Of a DNA stretch of 59,202 nt, positions 41,711-48,914 are shown piece after piece. The stretch is from Lachnospiraceae bacterium (lineage in GTDB: Bacteria; Bacillota; Clostridia; Lachnospirales; Lachnospiraceae): positions 1-59,202 of the forward strand of contig JAAWOU010000010.1 of the NCBI GenBank assembly GCA_022799755.1, read 5' to 3'. Position numbers and translations under genes: made by a program. The notes beneath the pieces are model-generated. The model saw only the letters and a list, made by a program, of their open reading frames with translations. It was not told where the DNA came from and searched no databases. Position 1 is the stretch's first letter, and each line of letters starts with the position of its first letter.

Positions 41711-43075
41711 TCACAGTGACAGCGCCACCACAGCCTCAATGGCATCCGTATAGGGGAACATGTCCACTGCCACAGCTCTTTCCACCCCGTATCCCTTTTT
41801 CTTCAAAATCCGCAGATCCTCCACCAAAGTATCCGGATTGCAGGAGATATAAACGATCCGCTTGGGGCCTATCTTCGCCGCCGCGTTCAGGAACGCCTCG
41901 CTGCTGCCGCTTCTGGGAGGATCCATGAAAAGCACGTCCAGCTTCTCGCCTGCCGCCGCCAGCTCCAGCAGGAATTCCCCCGCATCTGCCTGGTAAAAAC
42001 GGATATTGGAAATCCCGTTGCGCTTCCCATTGCTGACAGCGTCTCTGACCGCGTCTTTATTCAACTCCACCCCCAGCACTTTCCCCGCCTGACGGCTGGC
42101 AATCATGCCGATGGTACCGGTGCCGCAGTAGGCGTCCAGCACTGTCTCTTTTCCGGTCAGCCCTGCGTATTCCATGGCTTTCCCATACAGTTTGCCTGTC
42201 TGTACCGGATTTACCTGATAAAAGGACTTGGGGGAAATCCGGAAAGTCATGCCGCAAAGTTCGTCCTCAATATACCCCTTTCCGTATATCACCTGCTCCC
42301 GCTCTCCCAGTATCATGCTGGTGTCTTTATCGTTGACATTGATCACCATGGTAGTGATCTCCGGGTGTAGCTTCAGCAGCGCCTTTACGAAATTGTTTTT
42401 GGACGGCATTACGGGATAGCCCAGCACCAGCACTACCATAATCTGACCCGTTGCATGTCCCACCCTTACCAGCACATGGCGCAGCAGCCCCCGGCCGGTG
42501 TCCTCGTCGTAAGGGCGTATCTTGAATGATTTCAGCAGTTCCCGTATGGACACTATGATTTCGTCCGCTTTCCGGTTCTCTATCAGGCATCTGTCCACAG
42601 GCACGATGCGGTGGCTCTTTTCTTCGTAAATGCCGGAGATGGCATTGTGCTTCCTGTCCTCGCCGAAAGCCGCGTGGACTTTGTTGCGGTAGTGGTTGGG
42701 GCTTTCCATTGGGATGATGGGCTCCGGCCTGCAGTACGGTTCCATGAGCCTGCGGAATTTCATGGACTTCATCTCCAGCTGCTCTTCATAGCCTTTATTG
42801 ATCCACTGACAGCCGCCGCATTTGGAGGCCGCCGGACACAGATTATGTTTTGCTTCTCTTTCAGTCCCGCGGACTGGTGCCTGGCTCCTTGGAACCTCTC
42901 CCCTGCGCCCGCGGCCGGACACCGAGCCCTTGGCTGATCTTTCCTTTCCCGGAGCCTCCTGCTGCCGCATTCCTTTTTTCGGAGCCTCCCGCCCGGAAGC
43001 CGTCCTGCCCCGGTTTTCCTTTTTGAATGCGCTTCTTTCCGCTGTTTCCTTTTTTGTCATCTTGTATTGCGGCAT
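41711..43075 (-). CDS. rlmD: 23S rRNA (uracil-5-)-methyltransferase, RlmD/RumA type
   Basis: 454 residues. The first 75 residues are a basic, low-complexity tail (Lys/Arg/Glu/Gly-rich) in place of the usual TRAM domain. A 4Fe-4S binding set follows (CPAASKCGGC plus Cys in DRCLIENRK). SAM-binding VLDAYCGTGTIGM, motif DPPRSG, and catalytic-Cys motif SCNPDTLVEDL are intact. It makes m5U in 23S rRNA (or a related site). ATG 43075 follows GGAGGGAG; upstream in-frame codons lie in the structured leader and are not protein-like. The leader is described separately. Confidence 0.93.
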   Translation of the reverse strand: MPQYKMTKKETAERSAFKKENRGRTASGREAPKKGMRQQEAPGKERSAKGSVSGRGRRGEVPRSQAPVRGTEREAKHNLCPAASKCGGCQWINKGYEEQLEMKSMKFRRLMEPYCRPEPIIPMESPNHYRNKVHAAFGEDRKHNAISGIYEEKSHRIVPVDRCLIENRKADEIIVSIRELLKSFKIRPYDEDTGRGLLRHVLVRVGHATGQIMVVLVLGYPVMPSKNNFVKALLKLHPEITTMVINVNDKDTSMILGEREQVIYGKGYIEDELCGMTFRISPKSFYQVNPVQTGKLYGKAMEYAGLTGKETVLDAYCGTGTIGMIASRQAGKVLGVELNKDAVRDAVSNGKRNGISNIRFYQADAGEFLLELAAAGEKLDVLFMDPPRSGSSEAFLNAAAKIGPKRIVYISCNPDTLVEDLRILKKKGYGVERAVAVDMFPYTDAIEAVVALSL

Positions 43076-43235
43076 AGTTCTCCCTCCGGCTCCCTGGAGG
43101 GAGCGTGTCATTAATATATACTGCACACCAATGAAATTCGCAGTAAACTACAATGAAGCCACCATAGCAGTGGTGGCTTTTAGACCGCCAGCCATATATG
43201 CTCGTATTAGACAGGTTCGTAAATTCCGGCGGTCT
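43076..43235 (-). promoter_or_regulatory. Structured leader upstream of rlmD with a competing Shine-Dalgarno pairing
   Basis: Read on the minus strand: an outer helix AGACCGCC ... GGCGGTCT (43235-43228 / 43189-43182), then hairpin AAGCCACCA / TGGTGGCTT (43179-43156), then GCTCCC TCCA GGGAGC just before the Shine-Dalgarno GGAGGGAG (43087-43080). The segment CTCCCTCC can pair either with GGGAG beside it or, over eight bases, with the Shine-Dalgarno. So two exclusive folds, one exposing and one hiding the ribosome site, are possible. I recall similar segments in other Lachnospiraceae, so it may be a repeated element. No ligand is inferred. Confidence 0.5.
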
Positions 43236-43390
43236 TGAATATAGGACCATCATATCATTCTATCCGGCAGATTTCAATGGATTTCTTTTCAAATCAGCTT
43301 CCGGCAGTATTCGCATTATGCCAATCTTATTTGGGCAAATAGAATCAAATCACAAAGATGAAAGAAGTGACTGAGTTTTGACTGGCGCAC

Positions 43391-43434
43391 AAAAAGAAAA
43401 ATGCCAAAGCCCCAGCATCGCTAAGGCTTTGACA
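43391..43434 (-). terminator. Terminator after tRNA-Pro
   Basis: Minus-strand stem TGTCAAAGCC (43434-43425) / GGCTTTGGCA (43411-43402) with one mismatch-type wobble and a 13-base loop, followed by TTTTTCTTTTTG. A strong intrinsic terminator about 13 bases after the tRNA end. Confidence 0.85.
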
Positions 43435-43446
43435 CTTCCTAATGTA

Positions 43447-43521
43447 TCGGAGTGGCGGGATTCGAACTCGCGACCTCCGCCTCCCTAAGACGGCGCTCTA
43501 ACCAAGCTGAGCCACACCCCG
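43447..43521 (-). tRNA. tRNA-Pro, anticodon AGG
   Basis: Cloverleaf: acceptor CGGGGTG / CACTCCG (C1-G72 is characteristic of bacterial tRNA-Pro); D-stem GCTC/GAGC; anticodon stem CCGTC/GGCGG with loop TTAGGGA, giving AGG. T-arm GCGAG TTCGAAT CCCGC has one A:C mismatch. G37 follows the anticodon, as in other tRNA-Pro. CCA is not encoded. A34 anticodons are uncommon in bacteria and would be read as inosine if modified. Confidence 0.9.
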
Positions 43522-43534
43522 AAAGACATTAGTT

Positions 43535-43563
43535 ATTATAATGCGCCAGTGGAGAAATTGCAA
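43535..43563 (-). promoter_or_regulatory. Promoter of tRNA-Pro
   Basis: Minus strand: TTGCAA (43558-43563), 17-base spacer, perfect TATAAT (43535-43540), 13 bases before the tRNA 5' end. Confidence 0.75.
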
Positions 43564-43615
43564 CCATTTTTTTGCAAATTTCGCAAATTAGTGATTGTGT
43601 ACAAAAAGTATGCCC

Positions 43616-44164
43616 CTATTCAATATTTATTTCGGCAAAGTTCATATCAAAATCATCATATATTCCAGTCTTTACTTTGTCAGAAAACGAATACTCTTCA
43701 TAGGTATCATGTTCAAAGTTGTAAACTGTAATCTGCCGTTTCATCGGATCTACAATCCAATATTCTCTGACGCCTGCTGTCCGATATTTGAAAAGCTTCT
43801 TATTATAGTCCATTGGACGGCTTGTGGGTGAAACTATTTCGATAATCCAGTCAGGCGCACCTTTGCATCCTTCTTCCGTAAGTTTATCTTTATCACAGAT
43901 TACAGAAATATCAGGTTCAAGATAAAGTTTATCATCAGCATTCAAAAATACTGCAAACGGCGACGGATAGACTTCGCAATCCCCATTTTTACTATTAATA
44001 TAATTAAAAATCCTGTTTGATAATAGCATAACAAGCCTTTGGTGTATTCTGCCAGGTGTTGCCATCATGTACAATTCGCCGTCAATCAATTCCGCCCTTT
44101 GTCCGTCTGGCAAATTGTAGATATCTTCTACTGTATAATATTGCAGCTGTCTTGGCGAAGCCAT
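43616..44164 (-). CDS. Uma2-family putative endonuclease (DUF820)
   Basis: 182 residues, the usual Uma2 length. Restriction-endonuclease-like core: AELIDGELYMMATPGRIHQR, LEPDISVICDKDKLTEEGC, PDWIIEIVSPTSRPMDYNKK, YRTAGVREYWIVDPMKRQI. The D..(E)xV pattern of the PD-(D/E)XK fold is kept. The family is widespread but of unproven function. The gene is visibly more AT-rich than its neighbours and uses A/T-ending codons, which suggests horizontal acquisition. It stands alone between tRNA-Pro and pepD. Confidence 0.88.
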   Translation of the reverse strand: MASPRQLQYYTVEDIYNLPDGQRAELIDGELYMMATPGRIHQRLVMLLSNRIFNYINSKNGDCEVYPSPFAVFLNADDKLYLEPDISVICDKDKLTEEGCKGAPDWIIEIVSPTSRPMDYNKKLFKYRTAGVREYWIVDPMKRQITVYNFEHDTYEEYSFSDKVKTGIYDDFDMNFAEINIE

Positions 44165-44204
44165 TTATATCACACCCCATTTCGTCCATAAATGTATTAT
44201 CATC

Positions 44205-45665
44205 TTAATGCTCCGCATTCTCTTTCTCTTCCAGCAGCCTTACCAGAAACTCCCACACCCGCCCCGTGGAGGAAATGCTTAAGGTCTCCTCCGTGGTATG
44301 GATATCTTTCATGGCAGGCCCCATGGACACACAGTCCAGATCCTTGATCTTGCTGCCAAGGATACCGCATTCCAGGCCCGCGTGGATGGCCTCCACTCTG
44401 GGTGCTTTTCCATACATCCTTTCGTACAGGGCCGTCATCTTATCCCGCAGAGGCGAGTCCTTGCGGTACTTCCAGCCCGGATAGTCCCCGCTTACCTCAC
44501 TGCTTCCCCCGGCGAGACTTATGGCTGCATGCAGCCTGTCGATGAGAGCATGCTTTGCGCTCTCCACGCTGCTGCGCACGGAGAAATCCGCCAGAAGACA
44601 GCCGTCCTCATATTTCAGGATCCCCAGATTCAAAGAGGTCTCCACCAGTCCGTGGATGTCCGCGCTCATGGCCTGCACCCCATTTGGCAGGGCAATGAGG
44701 CATGCAGCCGCTTTCCTGCTCTCAGACGGTGTCGTGCACAGATAGCTGCCGGTCCTGCCCTCTCCCACAGACACAAATGCCCCCGGATCCTTGGTTGAAA
44801 GCTCCGCCTGGATTTCCGCTTCAAAAACTTTTGCCATGTCGCAAAGCTTCCCCTCGTCTCCCGCATCCATTACCAGCACGGCTTTCGTCTCCCTGGGGAT
44901 TGCATTGTCCGCCAGGCCGCCGTCTAACCGGGAAATCCCCAGGCTGATCTCTTTCGTCAGCCGGTACAGAAGCCGCCCCATCAGGCAGTTGGAATTTCCC
45001 CTCTCCTTGTGTATCTCTCCGCCGGAATGGCCGCCCAGGAGCCCGCCTACAGTGACTTCCACTGCCACGCCCTCCCGCTGCACCGTGGAAAGCGGCAGCC
45101 GGCATTTGACTCTGGCGCCTCCCGCGCAGCTGGTCAGGAAGATCCCCTCGTCCTCCGAGTCCAGGTTCACCATGCGGTTCCCTGTCAGCATGGAAAGGTC
45201 TATCCCCCTGGCGCCGTCCATGCCCACTTCCTCGTCCACCGTGATGATGACTTCCAGCCGGGGATGCTTTATGGTATCGGAATCCAGCAGCGCCAGCGAA
45301 TAAGCCACCGCGATGCCGTCATCCCCGCCCAGGCTGGTGCCCTCCGCGTAGACTTCATCCCCCCTAACGGCGATCCGCAGTCCCTCCTTTGTCATGTCGA
45401 TATCGCAGTCCGGCTTCTTTACGGCCACCATGTCCATATGCCCCTGCAGAATCACTACAGGTTCATCTTCATATCCCGGAGTGGCTTCCTTTCTGATAAT
45501 GATATTCTTATACTCATCCTGAATGCAGAAAAGCCCTCTCTGCCTGGCAAAGTCCGCCAGATAATCGCTGATCTGCCCCACATTGCCCGACCCGTGGGGG
45601 ATTTTCGTAATTTCCTCAAAAAAGTAAAATACATTCTTCGGTTCCAGATTTGATAAGACTCCCAT
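44205..45665 (-). CDS. Aminoacyl-histidine dipeptidase (PepD, M20 family)
   Basis: 486 residues. M20 metallopeptidase: metal ligands in VILQGHMDMVAV (His), SLGGDDGIAVA (bridging Asp) and VDEEVGMDGARG (Glu), plus the C-terminal His in AIHAGLECGIL. It cleaves Xaa-His dipeptides such as carnosine and related dipeptides in the cytoplasm. The lid domain (about 200-385) is complete. A promoter lies upstream, divergent from the kinase gene at 45951. Confidence 0.95.
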   Translation of the reverse strand: MGVLSNLEPKNVFYFFEEITKIPHGSGNVGQISDYLADFARQRGLFCIQDEYKNIIIRKEATPGYEDEPVVILQGHMDMVAVKKPDCDIDMTKEGLRIAVRGDEVYAEGTSLGGDDGIAVAYSLALLDSDTIKHPRLEVIITVDEEVGMDGARGIDLSMLTGNRMVNLDSEDEGIFLTSCAGGARVKCRLPLSTVQREGVAVEVTVGGLLGGHSGGEIHKERGNSNCLMGRLLYRLTKEISLGISRLDGGLADNAIPRETKAVLVMDAGDEGKLCDMAKVFEAEIQAELSTKDPGAFVSVGEGRTGSYLCTTPSESRKAAACLIALPNGVQAMSADIHGLVETSLNLGILKYEDGCLLADFSVRSSVESAKHALIDRLHAAISLAGGSSEVSGDYPGWKYRKDSPLRDKMTALYERMYGKAPRVEAIHAGLECGILGSKIKDLDCVSMGPAMKDIHTTEETLSISSTGRVWEFLVRLLEEKENAEH

Positions 45666-45814
45666 GTTGACCTCCTGTTGTTCTATTGCGCACCCGTCAC
45701 TGACAGTTTCTCTTTACCTTCTTTCTGCTTTTCCGTCATCCGTCATCTGCAGTGATCGTGTCTGCTTTTGCAGTGCCAGCCGTCTCTGAGACAACTACCG
45801 GGTTTGATGGTTTC

Positions 45815-45843
45815 ATTATACTAGAGGAACTGCCTTTTTACAA
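45815..45843 (-). promoter_or_regulatory. Probable promoter of the pepD-like gene
   Basis: Minus strand: TTGTAA (45838-45843), 17-base spacer, perfect TATAAT (45815-45820), about 150 bases before the ATG. Confidence 0.6.
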
Positions 45844-45875
45844 GCATGGGTAAAAATTTCGATTGGCATACCGTC

Positions 45876-45904
45876 TTTTCAATTTCCTCTTTTCATTGTA
45901 AAAT
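45876..45904 (+). promoter_or_regulatory. Possible promoter of the sugar kinase gene
   Basis: TTTTCA (45876-45881), 17-base spacer, TAAAAT (45899-45904), 46 bases before ATG 45951. It is back-to-back with the pepD promoter. Confidence 0.45.
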
Positions 45905-45950
45905 AATGGTAACAGCCCATAAAAAGCGAATCACAGACAAGGAGTCCCCC

Positions 45951-47258
45951 ATGAAAACCATCGGCATCGATATCGGAACTACCACCATCAGCATTGTCCT
46001 CGTAAGCCTCCCGGAAAGTACGCTCCTACAGGCTCTTACGCTGCCCAACGATACCTTTCTTCCCACAGCCCACCCCTGGGAGCGGCTTCAGGATCCCGCA
46101 GCCATTTTGGCCAAAGTCCTCCCGGCTCTGGAGGAGCTGCTTTCCACCTACAGCGACGTCATCTCCATCGGCCTCACCGGCCAGATGCACGGCATTGTCT
46201 ATCTGGACAAGAGCGGCAGTGCGGTGAGTCCTCTCTTCACATGGCAGGACGGTCGGGGGAATCTGCCCGACTATGAGAATGGAAAGAGCGTCTGCAGCCG
46301 CATGAGCGAGACCTATGGCATAAAGCTTGCCACAGGCTACGGCCTGGCAACCCATCTGTACAATCTGAAAAAAGGCCTCGTCCCGGCGGACGCAGCCTCC
46401 TTTTGTACCATCGCCGACTATGCGGGCATGGCATTGACCGGGCGTGACACGCCCCTGCTCCACATCAGCCAGGCCGCCAGCCTGGGGCTGTATGACTGTA
46501 AATCCAACGTTTTCTTGCGGGATATCATAACGGAAAACAGAATCTGTCCCGACTTTCTCCCGGCCGTTACAAAGGAGGCCGTGTCCCTGGGCACATTCCG
46601 GGGTATTCCCGTCTGCGCCTCCATAGGGGACAATCAGGCCAGCTTCATAGGCTCTGCAGGGGAAGACATGGATTGCATTCTGGTGAACATAGGGACAGGC
46701 TCCCAGATTTCCGTGCCGTCCCATTCCTTTTTCCAGGGTAAGGGCATCGAAGCCAGGCCACTCACTGCGGACAGCTATCTGCTGGCAGGCGCAGCCCTCT
46801 GCGGCGGCAGCGCCTACGCCGCGCTGGAGCGGTTCTTCAGAGAGTATATGGCGGCCGCGGGCGGGCCGGATGTGCCCCAGTATGATATCATGAAAAAACT
46901 GCTGGACGGCCAGGGAGAGCCGAAAGAAAGCTGGACAGTGCGCACCACTTTTCTGGGCACCCGGGAGAACCCGGAGGAAACCGGCTCGGTCAGCGGCCTG
47001 CGCCTGGACAATTTCCGGCCTGCCGCCCTAATACGCGGTGTCCTAAACGGCATGGCAGAGGAGCTTTACGGCCTGTATCAAATCATCCGAAGTGAGACCG
47101 GACTCTCCCCTGCCAGGCTCATAGCCTCCGGCAACGGAGTGCGCAAAAACAGCGCCCTGCAAGACATCCTAAAAGCTCGCTTCAAAATGCCCCTTACCAT
47201 TGTTGCGCATGAGGAGGAAGCCGCTTACGGCGCGGCCATGACCGCAGCGTCCTCATGA
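45951..47258 (+). CDS. FGGY-family carbohydrate kinase (sedoheptulokinase-like)
   Basis: 435 residues. N-terminal TIGIDIGTTTISIVLVS (phosphate loop), SIGLTGQMHGIVYLDKSG, PLFTWQDGRG, GYGLATHLYN, PVCASIGDNQASFIGSAG (catalytic Asp), C-terminal SGNGVRKNSALQDILK. The GQMHG and GDNQASF blocks are those of sedoheptulokinase/SHPK-like members rather than xylulokinase or glycerol kinase, but the sugar is not proven. GGAG precedes ATG 45951; an earlier in-frame ATG has no site. Its 3' end overlaps the convergent P-loop gene by six bases. Confidence 0.88.
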   Translation: MKTIGIDIGTTTISIVLVSLPESTLLQALTLPNDTFLPTAHPWERLQDPAAILAKVLPALEELLSTYSDVISIGLTGQMHGIVYLDKSGSAVSPLFTWQDGRGNLPDYENGKSVCSRMSETYGIKLATGYGLATHLYNLKKGLVPADAASFCTIADYAGMALTGRDTPLLHISQAASLGLYDCKSNVFLRDIITENRICPDFLPAVTKEAVSLGTFRGIPVCASIGDNQASFIGSAGEDMDCILVNIGTGSQISVPSHSFFQGKGIEARPLTADSYLLAGAALCGGSAYAALERFFREYMAAAGGPDVPQYDIMKKLLDGQGEPKESWTVRTTFLGTRENPEETGSVSGLRLDNFRPAALIRGVLNGMAEELYGLYQIIRSETGLSPARLIASGNGVRKNSALQDILKARFKMPLTIVAHEEEAAYGAAMTAASS

Positions 47259-47840
47259 TCTCCCCTTTCCTTCCATGAACTGCCTGGCTTCTTGTATCAT
47301 TTCTTCATAGTCTACCAAGGCGAAATCCGTGGTATCTATCTGGATGATTTTGCCTCCTATGTCAAAGGAGTCCATATTGTGGCACCATTTATCGAAATCT
47401 TCGTAAAGAACCTGGCTGCCGATCCGGTTAGCCTGTCCTCTTTCAGGCAGCTTTTCCCGTTCCGCGAAGCGGCGGTGCAGCACATGGGTGTCCCCCTTGA
47501 ATTTGAACGTGAGGGACACAGCCTGATATTTCTCAAGCAGCGTCCTAATTGCTTCCGCCTCGTCCCTGTCTTTCACACCCGCCGGCACGAAGTTCCCCTC
47601 CAGCATGAGAGGGCAGCCTACCTCCAGCAGCTTCTCCGCCACGTACAGCATCCCATCAAAAGTGACTGCCGAAAAGCGGCTGCTCATCTTTCTGTCCTCA
47701 ATAGGGACAGTGTTGCACAATGCCGTCTTAAAGGTATCTTTTATCAGGCAGGGAATCTGCAGCGCCTGGGACAGCCTTTCGGCGAAAACAGACTTCCCTG
47801 CGGCTAGATAGCCCTGGATTATGATGATTTTATTGTCCAT
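47253..47840 (-). CDS. P-loop kinase-like ATPase (AAA_33 type), A
   Basis: 195 residues. Walker A IIQGYLAAGKSVFAERLSQA at residues 7-26 and a helical lid (DRDEAEAIRTLLEKYQ, then HRRFAEREKLPERGQANRIG) typical of small-molecule or nucleoside kinases. No signature singles out the substrate. It shares an orientation with a second P-loop gene 26 bases upstream, so the pair is probably one operon. The stop overlaps the convergent sugar kinase gene. Confidence 0.8.
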   Translation of the reverse strand: MDNKIIIIQGYLAAGKSVFAERLSQALQIPCLIKDTFKTALCNTVPIEDRKMSSRFSAVTFDGMLYVAEKLLEVGCPLMLEGNFVPAGVKDRDEAEAIRTLLEKYQAVSLTFKFKGDTHVLHRRFAEREKLPERGQANRIGSQVLYEDFDKWCHNMDSFDIGGKIIQIDTTDFALVDYEEMIQEARQFMEGKGRS

Positions 47841-47866
47841 TTTACTCCTCTCCCTCGAACATATTT

Positions 47867-48379
47867 TTATCGTTTAGCCTTTATCTTGTCCAGGACGATG
47901 TCTGACAGTTCTCCCACATCCTTGTCATCTGTATCTATATGGATTCCCGGCAGGGATGCGCAGCCACTCCGGGCCAGTTCAATGTTCTCCATGCACCAGC
48001 AGCCTTCTTCCTCGCCCCGAGCCAGGATTCTGTCATGGACGGTCTGGTGGGATGCCTCCAGGACGATCAAGAATGTCTCAATTCCGTCCCTGGCCAAAGC
48101 CTCGATAATCTGATAGGATGCGCTTCTCACCAGCGTCATGGGCACGAGGATATTCCTCTGGAAATTGTTATGTATGTCCTTTAGCAGCTGACAGCAGAAC
48201 TTGCCCCACAGCGGGTAATCCTCGAAGATATATCCGTAGGGGCAGCCCGGATAATTGCCCCTGATGGCATTGCCCACTTCCTCTGCATCGAAAATCAATG
48301 AGTTCTCCACTTTTTCTGCCAGCGCTTCGGCCAGTGTGGATTTGCCTACACCATAGGCGCCGCTGATCCATATTATCAT
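47867..48379 (-). CDS. P-loop ATPase, TmrB/shikimate-kinase-like, B
   Basis: 170 residues. Walker A IWISGAYGVGKSTLAEALAE at residues 3-22, then FDAEEVGNAIRGN as in TmrB-like tunicamycin-resistance proteins, PMTLVRSASYQIIEAL and a lid with HDRILARGEEEG. TmrB-like ATPases sequester drugs or phosphorylate small molecules; whether this one does so is not shown. It precedes P-loop gene A. GAGGAGGGGA-like purines lie before the ATG (GGGGGAGAGG). Confidence 0.8.
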   Translation of the reverse strand: MIIWISGAYGVGKSTLAEALAEKVENSLIFDAEEVGNAIRGNYPGCPYGYIFEDYPLWGKFCCQLLKDIHNNFQRNILVPMTLVRSASYQIIEALARDGIETFLIVLEASHQTVHDRILARGEEEGCWCMENIELARSGCASLPGIHIDTDDKDVGELSDIVLDKIKAKR

Positions 48380-48457
48380 TCCTCTCCCCCCTCTTTCACC
48401 GCACCGGAATTTATTTTTTATACTATCATATCCTACGCTGACAGGCCACTATATTTT

Positions 48458-48760
48458 TCAGGAACATAGTTGTCGTGTAATGAAAAGCCTTTTTATACAC
48501 TTCCTGTCATGCCAGGAAAATATTTTGATTGTGTCCAGCACCTCCGTCACCCGGTCCAGGAATGCGGTGACTATGATGGTGACCACCGCCCAGGACAGGA
48601 AGCTGGGCATCATGAAAACTGTCTGCAGAGACTTGGCTAACAGCCTGGAATGCAGTTCGCTGGGCATCAGCGCCAATCCCACATTTGCCTGCCTGTGCCC
48701 GATAACTTTAAAAGCGGAGAAGCCGCAATTCTGCCACGGCTTCTCCGCTCTTACTGTCAA
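48458..48760 (-). pseudogene. Relic of an LplB-type sugar ABC transporter permease
   Basis: The minus-strand frame encodes NVGLALMPSELHSRLLAKSL followed by QTVFMMPSFLSWAVVTIIV. This closely follows the signature segment of LplB/UgpA-like carbohydrate permeases (typically ALLLNELRS..KKTVQT..YLPHFLSWVVV). Only some 45 to 50 residues of a roughly 300-residue protein remain; the N-terminal helices and the rest of the EAA-loop half are absent, and no partner permease or binding protein is present. It sits just downstream of GH115, as an intact transporter might have done. The rest of 48380-48914 shows nothing else coding. Confidence 0.6.
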
Positions 48761-48914
48761 GTCTGTCTTCTGTCACAACTCTGTTCTTACTGTCAAATCC
48801 CTATGTTCAATCAAACGCCGCCTTTACAGCGCCACTGCCTCCGCAGCCTTTTACGGCCCGCCGGCTTCTCTCAGGGCCACCCGGTAAGCTTCCGCCTTGG
48901 CCTCAAATTCCTCC

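Noticed and set aside
43076..43253. Upstream extension of rlmD and the ORF beginning in its leader
   Set aside because: The leader is full of inverted repeats and the resulting peptide has no RlmD similarity; GGAGGGAG before ATG 43075 fits the start.
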